From Pyrinomonadaceae bacterium (GTDB lineage: Bacteria > Acidobacteriota > Blastocatellia > Pyrinomonadales > Pyrinomonadaceae): a stretch of DNA of 32,040 nucleotides. This document shows, in pieces, positions 25,188-32,040 of the stretch (the stretch's first letter is position 1; the number at the start of each line of letters is the position of its first letter). A program made the translations under genes and the position numbers. The notes under the pieces were generated by a model, which saw nothing but the letters and a program-made list of their open reading frames with translations, searched no databases and was not told the DNA's origin. The stretch lies in the NCBI GenBank assembly GCA_014534425.1, contig JACVRN010000050.1, forward strand, positions 1 through 32,040, read 5' to 3'.

Positions 25188-25280
25188 TTAATACAGGAAA
25201 CGCCCGAAGAGCAGTATGCTAAGAATTAACGCGACCGTGATGACTATGATTTTGACCCAGCTCAATGTCAGCTTCCTCAC
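25188..25280 (-). CDS. Possible 25-30 residue single-span membrane protein
   Basis: A short open frame ending in TAA at 25188-25190. From GTG 25280 it would be 30 residues; from TTG 25265 it would be 25. The TTG has GAGG 9 bases upstream. The peptide SWVKIIVITVALILSILLFG, then RFLY, is a membrane helix with a lysine before and an arginine after. It lies between a likely promoter and the VWA gene, 19 bases before ATG 25168. I know no homologue. Support is the composition, placement and ribosome site only. Confidence 0.4.
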   Translation of the reverse strand: MRKLTLSWVKIIVITVALILSILLFGRFLY

Positions 25281-25336
25281 TTAGAGATGCGGGGAGCAAA
25301 GTCCCTCAAGAGAATGGCGGGCGTGCCAGATTGCCC

Positions 25337-25366
25337 ATTCTAGTTGCGCCCTATTGAGACTGTCAA
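25337..25366 (-). promoter_or_regulatory. Promoter for the small ORF-VWA-purH transcript
   Basis: On the minus strand, TTGACA (25361-25366), an 18-base spacer and TAGAAT (25337-25342). The start would be near 25330, leaving a 50-base leader to the small ORF. Both hexamers are close to the sigma-70 consensus. Confidence 0.65.
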
Positions 25367-25372
25367 ACGAGA

Positions 25373-25388
25373 GCGGCCAGGGGGCCGC
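25373..25388 (-). terminator. GC-rich hairpin, possible terminator after the receptor gene
   Basis: GCGGCC, loop AGGG, GGCCGC. On the minus strand it is followed by TCTCGTTTG, only moderately T-rich. It lies about 160 bases past the TonB receptor stop and just before the next promoter, a sensible place to stop transcription. Confidence 0.45.
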
Positions 25389-25456
25389 AAAACGGTTAAT
25401 TCTAAGCTCTACGCACGCTTTACGCCCGATAGCGCCGACAGGTTCCAAGAAAAAAT

Positions 25457-25543
25457 GGGGGATAGGGGCTGGGGGGTAGAGGATAGGGAAAGAAAGAGAA
25501 CTGGATTTTCTTTCATTAACCCCAACCCCTAATCCCTATCCCT
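25457..25543. repeat. GGGGATA heptamer hairpin after the TonB receptor
   Basis: The left arm 25457-25488 is made of GGGGATA, GGGGCTG and GGGGGTA words. The right arm 25520-25543 has CCCCAAC, CCCTAAT and CCCTATC words. Pairing is imperfect but heptad spacing is kept in both. The inner loop has GAAAG and CTTTC arms. It begins 5 bases after the receptor stop. Confidence 0.75.
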
Positions 25544-25548
25544 TATTC

Positions 25549-27963
25549 TCATTTGAACCGCACGGCTACGCGGCCACTGAACATGCGTGGATAGCCTATG
25601 TGTGTGCCGCTAAAGACCGACTCGAAGTTGTAAAGGAAGAGGCGGTTCGTCAGGTTCTGAATATCGAACTGGACGTTGACGGTCGAGCGCTCTTTTCTGA
25701 AGAGGTCTGCGCCGATTGAGAAATCCAGAATAGTGCGTGGGCGCACGCGTCCGCGCTGGAAATCAATCTGGTCGTAGAGGCGCGGGTCGAATCCTGCGGC
25801 GACGAAATCCGCGAGAGTAGTCCCAGGCTCAACCTCCGTCGGATAGCCCGAATCGTAGCGGCCCGCGAAGATTGCATAGATGCCCGTCGGCTTGTTGTTG
25901 TAGCTTATCTGAAACTGGCCGAAGTTCCGCTCGTCGTGGTCGTTGGCGAACTTCAGACCCGAGACAAAGAAGTCGCCCACGTCTTCGCCCAGGAACAGTC
26001 CGCCGTTGATGGGCGTCACGCCGTAGGCCCTGGTGTTGGCGTACGAGACGAAGCCACGGAAGCCCCGAATCTCCGCAGACTCTATGCGTATCTCTTCGCC
26101 CGTCACCCTGCCGGAAGCGATGCTGATGGGAAAGATTATTCCTGTCTCTATGAACTGATCCTTGTCCGCAAAGTTGGTTATGCGCTTTTGATAGAGCGTC
26201 AGGTTCATCCTCAAATAGCGCGAAAGCTGCTGCTGCGCGCCTAACTCAAAGACGTTCTCTTTGTCCGGCAGAATCGGGCGCACAACCGTCACGCCCTGAA
26301 GCACGGCGATGGGCGAAATCGCTGCGGCCTCAACGGAGCTTGCCAGGAGCAGGTTCTCTGCGGGCGGCGTCTGGAACAAGCGATTGTAGGAGGCGCGCAG
26401 CGTCGTCTGCGTGCGCGGAATAAAATACGCGAGGCCAATGCGCGGGCTGAAGTTGAAATCGCTTATGACCACCCTGTAGTTGTCATAGCGAAGACCTAAA
26501 TCAAGCGTCAGGTTTCGCGCGGGCGAGAATCTATCCTGCACGTACGCGCTCAAGGTGCGTCCGGTCTTTCGACCACTGAAGATGAACGGGTCGGCTGCGG
26601 TGAACTGGTTAATCGGATTCGCAACTGCGTTGCCGTTCTCGTCCGTCAGGTCGTCGAACACTTCTGTCGGATAGAAGCTGAAGTCCTCGCGGATGCGTGT
26701 GATGGTGAACTGCCCGCCGAACTTTATAGTATGACGGCCCCTGGAGAGCGAGAGGCTGGCGATGCCGCCCGTGTTCTGTAGCTTTCTATCCTGAAAGGCC
26801 ACGACCGGCGTAGACTCAGGATTGCTGTTCAAGCGCGCAGTGCCACTGCGATTGAAGAAAGAGAACTGGCCGAGCGTGTCGCCGGAAAAGATGTGCTGGA
26901 AGGTGATGAACTGCGAATTGTCGCGCAGGCGCTGGTTTTGATCCTGGCCCGCAAGCTGTTGCTCCAGACGATTAGGCACCTGAAAGTTCGTGCCGCCGAA
27001 CATGAACGTGCCCTTTATAGAGTCCTTCTGGTTGAACTGGTAGTCCATGCGGAAGAAACCCTTGGCCGTGTTGCCAAGGTTGTGAAAGTTCTCTATCACC
27101 GGAGGGTCTAGGAAACGGCGCGACGTGGTGGCAGAAAGGTTCGTCAGGAAGCCGAACTTCTTTGTGCGTGTAGAAAAGTCCACGCTCGCTTCACGCGTGC
27201 GGAAGCTGCCCGAAGAAAGGCTTATGCCGCCTTGCGTGGGAACTTCCAGGCCGGAGCGTGTGTTGACATTGACGACCGCCGCCAGCTTGTCGCCGAACTC
27301 CGCAGGGATGCCACCCGTCAAGACCTCCACGGTGCGGAGCATGCGCGCGTCAAGGCTTGTGGCGAAGATGGATGAAAGATTGTCTGTGATGGGCACGCCG
27401 TCAACGACGTATTGAACCTGAGATTCGGAGCCGCGCGGGTGCATGCGGTCGTTGTCGTCAGTCGCAATGCCGGGCGCAGAGGCTACGATTTTAGCCAGCC
27501 CGCTCGAAGGCGACGCGCCGGCTTTTCGCAGCAGCAGATTCTCGCTGATGTCCGTGTCGGACGAAGTCTTGTCGGCTTCTACAGCCGCGCCTGTGTCCGT
27601 CACGTTGACGGTCGCGGCGGTTCCGGCAATTGATAATTTGAGGTCAACGTTGACAGGAAGATTGCTCTCAATATCAATCGCCTGCTGGCCCGCCTCGAAG
27701 CCTGCGGCCTCTGCGCGTATGGTGTAAGTGTTAAATGGCACGTTGACGAGCTTGAAGGTGCCCTGCGCGTCCGCTTGCACCGTTTGATTGTATCCCGTCA
27801 CGGATTGATTGATGGTCACGGTCGCGTTGGGAATGACCGCGCCGTTGGGGTCTTTAACAGTCCCCTGAACTGTGCCTATGCGAGTCTGCGCTGTCGTGGC
27901 AGCCGCGCTGAAGACGAATGCCGCGATAAAGACGGCGGCGAAACTGATTGCTTTACGTATCAT
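25549..27963 (-). CDS. TonB-dependent receptor with carboxypeptidase-regulatory domain
   Basis: 804 residues from ATG 27963. A signal peptide (1-26, ending TTAQ) precedes a carboxypeptidase-regulatory beta-sandwich at about 28-115 (GTVQGTVKDPNGAVIPNATV). A plug domain follows, with VQYVVDGVPITDN near 183-195. The rest is an outer-membrane beta-barrel to the end GRVAVRFK. Such receptors import large or scarce nutrients with energy from TonB. The substrate is not readable, but the preceding His/Cys protein could hint at a metal. The barrel is complete. The downstream GGGGATA hairpin follows its stop. Confidence 0.93.
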   Translation of the reverse strand: MIRKAISFAAVFIAAFVFSAAATTAQTRIGTVQGTVKDPNGAVIPNATVTINQSVTGYNQTVQADAQGTFKLVNVPFNTYTIRAEAAGFEAGQQAIDIESNLPVNVDLKLSIAGTAATVNVTDTGAAVEADKTSSDTDISENLLLRKAGASPSSGLAKIVASAPGIATDDNDRMHPRGSESQVQYVVDGVPITDNLSSIFATSLDARMLRTVEVLTGGIPAEFGDKLAAVVNVNTRSGLEVPTQGGISLSSGSFRTREASVDFSTRTKKFGFLTNLSATTSRRFLDPPVIENFHNLGNTAKGFFRMDYQFNQKDSIKGTFMFGGTNFQVPNRLEQQLAGQDQNQRLRDNSQFITFQHIFSGDTLGQFSFFNRSGTARLNSNPESTPVVAFQDRKLQNTGGIASLSLSRGRHTIKFGGQFTITRIREDFSFYPTEVFDDLTDENGNAVANPINQFTAADPFIFSGRKTGRTLSAYVQDRFSPARNLTLDLGLRYDNYRVVISDFNFSPRIGLAYFIPRTQTTLRASYNRLFQTPPAENLLLASSVEAAAISPIAVLQGVTVVRPILPDKENVFELGAQQQLSRYLRMNLTLYQKRITNFADKDQFIETGIIFPISIASGRVTGEEIRIESAEIRGFRGFVSYANTRAYGVTPINGGLFLGEDVGDFFVSGLKFANDHDERNFGQFQISYNNKPTGIYAIFAGRYDSGYPTEVEPGTTLADFVAAGFDPRLYDQIDFQRGRVRPRTILDFSIGADLFRKERSTVNVQFDIQNLTNRLFLYNFESVFSGTHIGYPRMFSGRVAVRFK

Positions 27964-28133
27964 CTTGATGAAGCCTCTCTGCAAATAACTGCTGATACCG
28001 GACGGCGGCCACAATCACAATGCGAGTAAGCAAGGCGACCGTAGAGGAATAAAGCCGACTACTGTCCGAGTTCGAAAGCGGAAGTCGCGCTTTGATTGTT
28101 CAGAGCGAAACGGAAGCGTGACTTGTCTGGTGT

Positions 28134-28526
28134 TTAGAGCAGAGAGCCTTGAGGCGGAGCGCGCCCGCGCGTAGGGGCGCTCGATTCCGAAGGAGAAGAG
28201 ACTGTGGTGTGAGTGGCAATCGCTTCCTCCGACTGAGGCGGCGCGATGCCGGGGATGCTGATTAAAAGGGTCGAGAAAAGGTGCTGGTGAAGCTGGCAGA
28301 TCAAACACTCGCCGGTCGAGCCGGAGCTTTCAGTCGAAGAATGATCCGTGCTTACATCAACGAAGCTGGCACTGTAAGCAGAGCTTGCGGCAAGTATATT
28401 GCCGTGCTGGTGTACTACCTCTAAGGTCGCAGAGTGCGTGACGAAGGCCAGCAGCACGAAGGCCAGCACGCGCGCCAGAGGCGCGGGCGCGAAACGGCTT
28501 CCTGCTTGTGTTGTCTTACTGGTCAC
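28134..28526 (-). CDS. Small exported His/Cys protein upstream of a TonB receptor
   Basis: 130 residues from GTG 28526. A membrane segment (ARVLAFVLLAFVTHS, about 18-32) is followed by VVHQHG, then ECLICQLHQHLF with C74, C77, H80 and H82, and a disordered serine/proline tail. This pattern resembles the DUF2946-like proteins found beside TonB receptors for metals, but I can only say it resembles them. The longer GTG start at 28565 lies inside the -10 hexamer of the likely promoter, so it is rejected; GTG 28526 has GGAAG close upstream. It probably leads a transcript with the receptor. Confidence 0.6.
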   Translation of the reverse strand: MTSKTTQAGSRFAPAPLARVLAFVLLAFVTHSATLEVVHQHGNILAASSAYSASFVDVSTDHSSTESSGSTGECLICQLHQHLFSTLLISIPGIAPPQSEEAIATHTTVSSPSESSAPTRGRAPPQGSLL

Positions 28527-28563
28527 GTTCTTCCGGCTTATGTTACAGTGCAGCAGAATGAGC

Positions 28564-28593
28564 ACTATAAACGCGACGCAGCACCAGTGTCAA
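28564..28593 (-). promoter_or_regulatory. Promoter for the His/Cys protein and TonB receptor
   Basis: TTGACA (28588-28593), an 18-base spacer and TATAGT (28564-28569) on the minus strand. The start would be near 28557, about 30 bases before GTG 28526. Confidence 0.65.
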
Positions 28594-28654
28594 ACTCCTT
28601 ACACGCCGCCAGGCTTTATCCACACGAACCTCCTGGAAATCGTCTGATATTCAA

Positions 28655-30193
28655 ATGTTAGCTCGGCCTTTAAGAGAAAACCTGTCGGCCATCAACCGCG
28701 CATGTGGAGCGTCTTATGCACGCTCTGTCATGGCGTTTTTTCTCATCTCTCTCTGCGCTTATACGGCGCAGGCGCAGGCTTCAACGATTCGCATAGAGGT
28801 TCTTTCAACCTCTACGCCGCGCGTGCGCGTAGAGGGAGTGAGCGCGGCTGCCGCTAAGACCTGGGCCTTCCGAAACGCTTACGCGGGAATGGTCGGCATA
28901 GGCGAGAGAGTTGAAAACTTCTCTTTAAAAGATGCGCGGGGCGAAAGCGTGCCGGTCAGAAAAACTGCGCCGGGCGAGTACGAGGCTTCCGAAGAAGCTA
29001 CGCGCTTCAGCTACGAAGTGAAGGTAGAAGCGCCCGTGTTTACGACCGACTCGGCTTACATTTCATGGCTCACGCCCGACCGAGGGTTCCTGATGCTCGG
29101 AGACCTGCTGCCTCGCGCGGCAGGCTCGGGAAGCGAAGCGCAACCCTTAACTATAAGCTTTGCGCTTCCTGCAGGCTGGTCTGTCTTCTCGAACGAGTTG
29201 AAAGGCGCGGAAGGAAAGTTCGTAGTCAAAGACTGGGAGGCCGCGCGCTTCTTCGTGGGAAAGGATTTACGCGAGAGCCGTGCGCGCGCAGGCTCAATTG
29301 ATTTCTCGCTGGTGGCCGCAGGCGATTGGGCTTTCACGGATGAGGATGTTGCGGAAGCCTCCAGGAATATTTTGAAGGAGCACGAACGCGCAATGGGCGG
29401 GCCGCCCGCGCAAGGCAGAGTGATGTTGATGCTCTCGCCCTACCCGCGCAGCGTCGGCGCGGAACGCTGGAGCGCGGAGACTCGCGGCGACAACGTCGTG
29501 CTGCTTTCAGGAAGACAGCCTTCGAAGATAGCGGGGCTGGCGCTTCTTAGCACTCCGCTCACGCACGAGCTTTTTCACCTGTGGGTGCCGAACGCGCTAC
29601 AGCTTAACGGAAGCTACGACTGGTTCTACGAAGGCTTCACGCTTTACCAGGCAATGCGCGCCAGCGTGCGGCTTGGGATGCTCACCTTTGATGATTACCT
29701 GAAAGCTATGGGCAGGGCCAACGACATATACATCGGCGCAAATGACCGTGATAAGTGGTCGCTCGTGGAAGCGTCCGAGCGACGCTGGACGGGTGCGACC
29801 TCGCTCATTTACAACAAGGGAATGCTGGTGGCATTCCTCTATGACCTTGCTCTGAGAGAGCAGAGCGGTGGAAAGCGCTCGCTCGATAATGTCTATCAAG
29901 AGCTATACAGGCTTTACGGGAGCGCGGGCACTCGCAAGGATGGCAACAGCGCAGTCATAGCCGCGCTGGCAGGGCCGCGTGCAGAGATGCGAGACTTCGT
30001 TCGACGTTATATAGAAAGCCCCGCCGCGATTGACCTCAAGAGCATGCTGAATGCTTACGGCCTGCAAGTTCTTCCCGGCGGAGCACGCACGCACGTTCAG
30101 GTGGCCGATTCACTCAGCCGCCAGCAGCGCGATTTATTGCGGCAATTAGGGTACAATGAGAAGGTTGAAAGAAGAGGCGCTCGCCCCAGATGA
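28655..30193 (+). CDS. M61-like gluzincin metallopeptidase, exported
   Basis: 512 residues. A signal segment around 25-42 (SVMAFFLISLCAYTAQAQA) sits behind a 24-residue lead; ATG 28730 is an alternative start. A beta-rich N-domain precedes the peptidase domain, where HELFHLW supplies H304, E305 and H308 and the probable third ligand is E326 in YDWFYEGFTLYQ. This is the M61 (glycyl aminopeptidase) arrangement. The PDZ domain usual near the end of M61 proteins is not evident; the protein ends shortly after LNAYGLQVLPGG. It is divergent from the His/Cys protein gene. The SH3 lipoprotein gene follows. Confidence 0.85.
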   Translation: MLARPLRENLSAINRACGASYARSVMAFFLISLCAYTAQAQASTIRIEVLSTSTPRVRVEGVSAAAAKTWAFRNAYAGMVGIGERVENFSLKDARGESVPVRKTAPGEYEASEEATRFSYEVKVEAPVFTTDSAYISWLTPDRGFLMLGDLLPRAAGSGSEAQPLTISFALPAGWSVFSNELKGAEGKFVVKDWEAARFFVGKDLRESRARAGSIDFSLVAAGDWAFTDEDVAEASRNILKEHERAMGGPPAQGRVMLMLSPYPRSVGAERWSAETRGDNVVLLSGRQPSKIAGLALLSTPLTHELFHLWVPNALQLNGSYDWFYEGFTLYQAMRASVRLGMLTFDDYLKAMGRANDIYIGANDRDKWSLVEASERRWTGATSLIYNKGMLVAFLYDLALREQSGGKRSLDNVYQELYRLYGSAGTRKDGNSAVIAALAGPRAEMRDFVRRYIESPAAIDLKSMLNAYGLQVLPGGARTHVQVADSLSRQQRDLLRQLGYNEKVERRGARPR

Positions 30194-30236
30194 GCGCTTC
30201 CTTAGATTAAGTTCCCCTACAGAGTTGTTCAAGAAA

Positions 30237-31358
30237 ATGAAGCAGACGAAAGTTCTCTTATTAATATTTTTCGCACTCGTTCTACAGGTCGGCTGCAATT
30301 CCATTATTGCAAAGAATGGTGAAACGGGTGTTGTGATTGCGCGGCGCGCACAGGTGCGTAGCTCTACGGCGGTGGTCGCAGCCGACCTTGTTGAAGTAAG
30401 TCGCGGCGACATAGTTGATATTCTGGATTCCAGCACGGTGCCAGAGACAGGCGAGAAGTGGCTGCGCGTGCGCGCACGCGACGTTGAGAATACGGAAGGC
30501 TGGATAGAAGCGCGAAACGTCATGCCGCAGGACGTGCTTGACCGCGCGCGACAGTTGGCCGAAGAGGATAAGCCTATACCGGCGCAGGCCGCAGGCCAGC
30601 TACGCGCCAGCACAAACTTGAGGCTCACGCCCGACCGCAGCAACAACGAGAACATCATGATGAAACTCGAATCGGGCGCGGTCTTTGACATTGTCGGCTG
30701 GAAGCGTGTGCCCAAGCCTAAATCATCGGAGACGACCGAGAGCGACGATGCTCCCAAGGCCGGAAGCGCTCAGCAAAGTAACAATCGTTCCCGAAGAGAC
30801 GAGGACGCGCCGAAAGTTCCCGAAGAGACAAACGAGCTTTGGTACAAGGTGCGCCTGCCGCCTTCGGTTTCGCCCGCGCCCGCCGGTTGGATTTACGGCA
30901 AGCAGGTAGAGTTGATGGTTCCGAGCGACATCATCTTTTATAGAACGGGACGCGAGTTTGTAGCCTGGCGCAGACTCGACGAAGAAACAGGCGGCAACGA
31001 ATCGACTCCTAAAGACAAGGACGCGGCGAAAGAGGCTAAGCCCGGCAGTTGGGTGATACTTGAAAAGAGCAGTTCGAACGAGCCGCGAAAGCTGGACGAG
31101 CCGGACTTCGACCGCATATACGTTCTTGGCTACGACAAGAACAGGCAGGAACACTACACGGCTTATCGCAGCCCTGACCTTAAAGGCTTTCTGCCTCTGC
31201 GCGTGGAAGGTCGCGGCGACAATAAGACTTTCATCGTCAGGATTCAGGGCGACGACGGTCAGATTCAGGATGCGGAGTATAAAATCTACCGGGATGATAA
31301 AGGGATTTTGAAGGTCAGTGCGCCGAACGAGCAGCCCAGGACGCGCAGGAAAAAGTAG
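30237..31358 (+). CDS. SH3-domain lipoprotein
   Basis: 373 residues from ATG 30237. The signal peptide MKQTKVLLLIFFALVLQVGC ends in a lipobox with the lipid-bearing cysteine at 20. Two bacterial SH3 (SH3b) domains follow: about 30-95 (VVIARRAQVRSS, then WLRVRARDVENTEGWIEARN) and about 125-235 (LRASTNLRLTPDRSNNENIM, then WYKVRLPP and GWIYGKQVELM). The second is interrupted by a charged, serine-rich insert (SETTESDDAPK, RSRRDEDAPK). SH3b domains usually bind peptidoglycan or peptides. The C-terminal 120 residues look like a separate beta domain. The longer ATG 30156 would overlap the peptidase gene and spoil the lipobox. Confidence 0.85.
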   Translation: MKQTKVLLLIFFALVLQVGCNSIIAKNGETGVVIARRAQVRSSTAVVAADLVEVSRGDIVDILDSSTVPETGEKWLRVRARDVENTEGWIEARNVMPQDVLDRARQLAEEDKPIPAQAAGQLRASTNLRLTPDRSNNENIMMKLESGAVFDIVGWKRVPKPKSSETTESDDAPKAGSAQQSNNRSRRDEDAPKVPEETNELWYKVRLPPSVSPAPAGWIYGKQVELMVPSDIIFYRTGREFVAWRRLDEETGGNESTPKDKDAAKEAKPGSWVILEKSSSNEPRKLDEPDFDRIYVLGYDKNRQEHYTAYRSPDLKGFLPLRVEGRGDNKTFIVRIQGDDGQIQDAEYKIYRDDKGILKVSAPNEQPRTRRKK

Positions 31359-31361
31359 GCT

Positions 31362-31373
31362 GGAAAATTTTCC
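31362..31373. promoter_or_regulatory. Palindrome GGAAAATTTTCC upstream of the rRNA promoter
   Basis: A perfect 12-base AT-centred palindrome, 10 bases upstream of the -35 of the first rRNA promoter. The position fits an UP element or a regulator site; which one cannot be told. Confidence 0.4.
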
Positions 31374-31383
31374 CCGTGCGCGC

Positions 31384-31411
31384 TTGACAAATCGGGCGGC
31401 GTGCCTATAAT
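31384..31411 (+). promoter_or_regulatory. rRNA promoter P1
   Basis: TTGACA (31384-31389), a 16-base spacer and TATAAT (31406-31411), both perfect. The start is expected near 31418, next to the small hairpin GCCTGACAACAGGC. Confidence 0.85.
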
Positions 31412-31559
31412 GCCTCTTTGCCTGACAACAGGCACGGTTGACAATCCCAATCACAAAAAGCGCTTTACCCGAAGGCCGCTTCTCTCGGTAGAAATTATTC
31501 GATCGAAGAGAGCGGCTGTTTCGTCCGCGAAAAAAGTTTGCTAGGATAGGAGAAAGCGC

Positions 31560-31588
31560 TTGACAGGCGACAGGGCTTTCGTTAATAT
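31560..31588 (+). promoter_or_regulatory. rRNA promoter P2
   Basis: TTGACA (31560-31565), a 17-base spacer and TAATAT (31583-31588). The stretch just past the -10 (TGCCTTTTTGCTTG) resembles that at P1 (TGCCTCTTTGCCTG), so P2 looks like a duplicate of P1. Confidence 0.75.
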
Positions 31589-31902
31589 GCCTTTTTGCTT
31601 GGGACGAGAAAAAGTCGTCTGTAAGGCAACCGAAGCGAATCTCGCGCAACTAATTAAGACTCGCAAAATCGGGCGGTCGTTGAACGAAAAAATCGTTACA
31701 AGGATGCAACCCGAAAGCCATCTTAATCAACTAAGCTTGATTCGCTAAATTGGAAAGCGATCTTTGAAAACTAGATAGAGCGTGTCCATGTTAATGACTT
31801 TGAGAGTCAAAACGCTGAGCGATAAAGCTCGCGTCTAAAACTCTGTGAAAGAGTCATAATCGGATACTTTAACCAGTAGAAGATTATGTTCCAGAATCAA
31901 AT
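31589..31902 (+). other. rRNA leader with boxA-like site and hairpins
   Basis: No protein gene is credible here. GATCTTTGAAAACTAGATA near 31759-31777 resembles the antitermination region in front of many bacterial 16S genes. Further on are small stems: TGACT with AGTCA near 31796-31810, GAGC with GCTC, and CATAATC (31855-31861) with GATTATG (31882-31888), the last close to the 16S start and perhaps part of processing. Confidence 0.6.

Positions 31903-32040
<138 letters not shown>

Noticed and set aside
28527..28565. GTG 28565 as the start of the small His/Cys protein
   Set aside because: It lies within the likely -10 hexamer TATAGT, so it would not be in the transcript.
30723..31649. A 308-codon minus-strand frame over the SH3 lipoprotein and rRNA promoters
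   Set aside because: It crosses two rRNA promoters and opposes a gene with a signal peptide and lipobox; no motif of its own.
31560..31748. 62-codon frame in the rRNA leader
   Set aside because: Its TTG start is the -35 of promoter P2, and the region is a transcribed leader.

Overview
The window is GC-rich bacterial chromosome. It looks like Acidobacteriota, most probably class Blastocatellia; this is inference, not a database result. The reasons are the start of a 16S rRNA gene at the right edge (bases 31903-32040), an exported VWA protein of the type common in Acidobacteria, and a TonB receptor with an N-terminal carboxypeptidase-regulatory domain. Many starts are TTG or GTG. There is no sign of phage, plasmid or transposase genes.

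Layout. Bases 1-4700 hold the tail of an unidentified plus-strand gene, converging on a minus-strand pair: hflX (ribosome-splitting GTPase) and a 7TM-HD phosphohydrolase of the PgpH type. hflX has a long leader and seems to begin at an AUC codon. Bases 4759-10191 hold a beta-propeller protein, then a housekeeping run: site-2 protease, trpS, scpA, scpB and rluB. Bases 10295-17689 hold an acyl-CoA dehydrogenase, a secreted protein, meaB and methylmalonyl-CoA epimerase (propionate/methylmalonyl-CoA metabolism), a parvulin-like isomerase with its motifs in an odd order, an MBL-fold hydrolase, a second secreted protein, mtnP (methylthioadenosine salvage) and a BamD-like protein. After a clear terminator come a PfkB kinase, a zinc-ribbon protein and cutA. 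On the minus strand follow a LOG-type phosphoribohydrolase, fabI, an M48 protease, purH, a VWA protein with a tiny membrane ORF in front of it, a TonB-dependent receptor and a small His/Cys protein. The right end returns to the plus strand with an M61-like peptidase, an SH3 lipoprotein, tandem rRNA promoters, a long leader and the 16S start.

The most unusual signal lies between the genes. Eleven short elements in at least six word families are built alike: tandem 7-, 8- or 9-base words, usually followed by their reverse complement, so that most can fold into a long hairpin. Each begins within about 35 bases after a stop codon. Several fill the whole gap to the next gene and run into its start codon, leaving no Shine-Dalgarno sequence. 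The architecture resembles the heptamer STRR repeats known from cyanobacteria, but here it is repeated with unrelated words. Two copies of the 8-base family sit between perfect 11-base inverted arms that differ between the copies.
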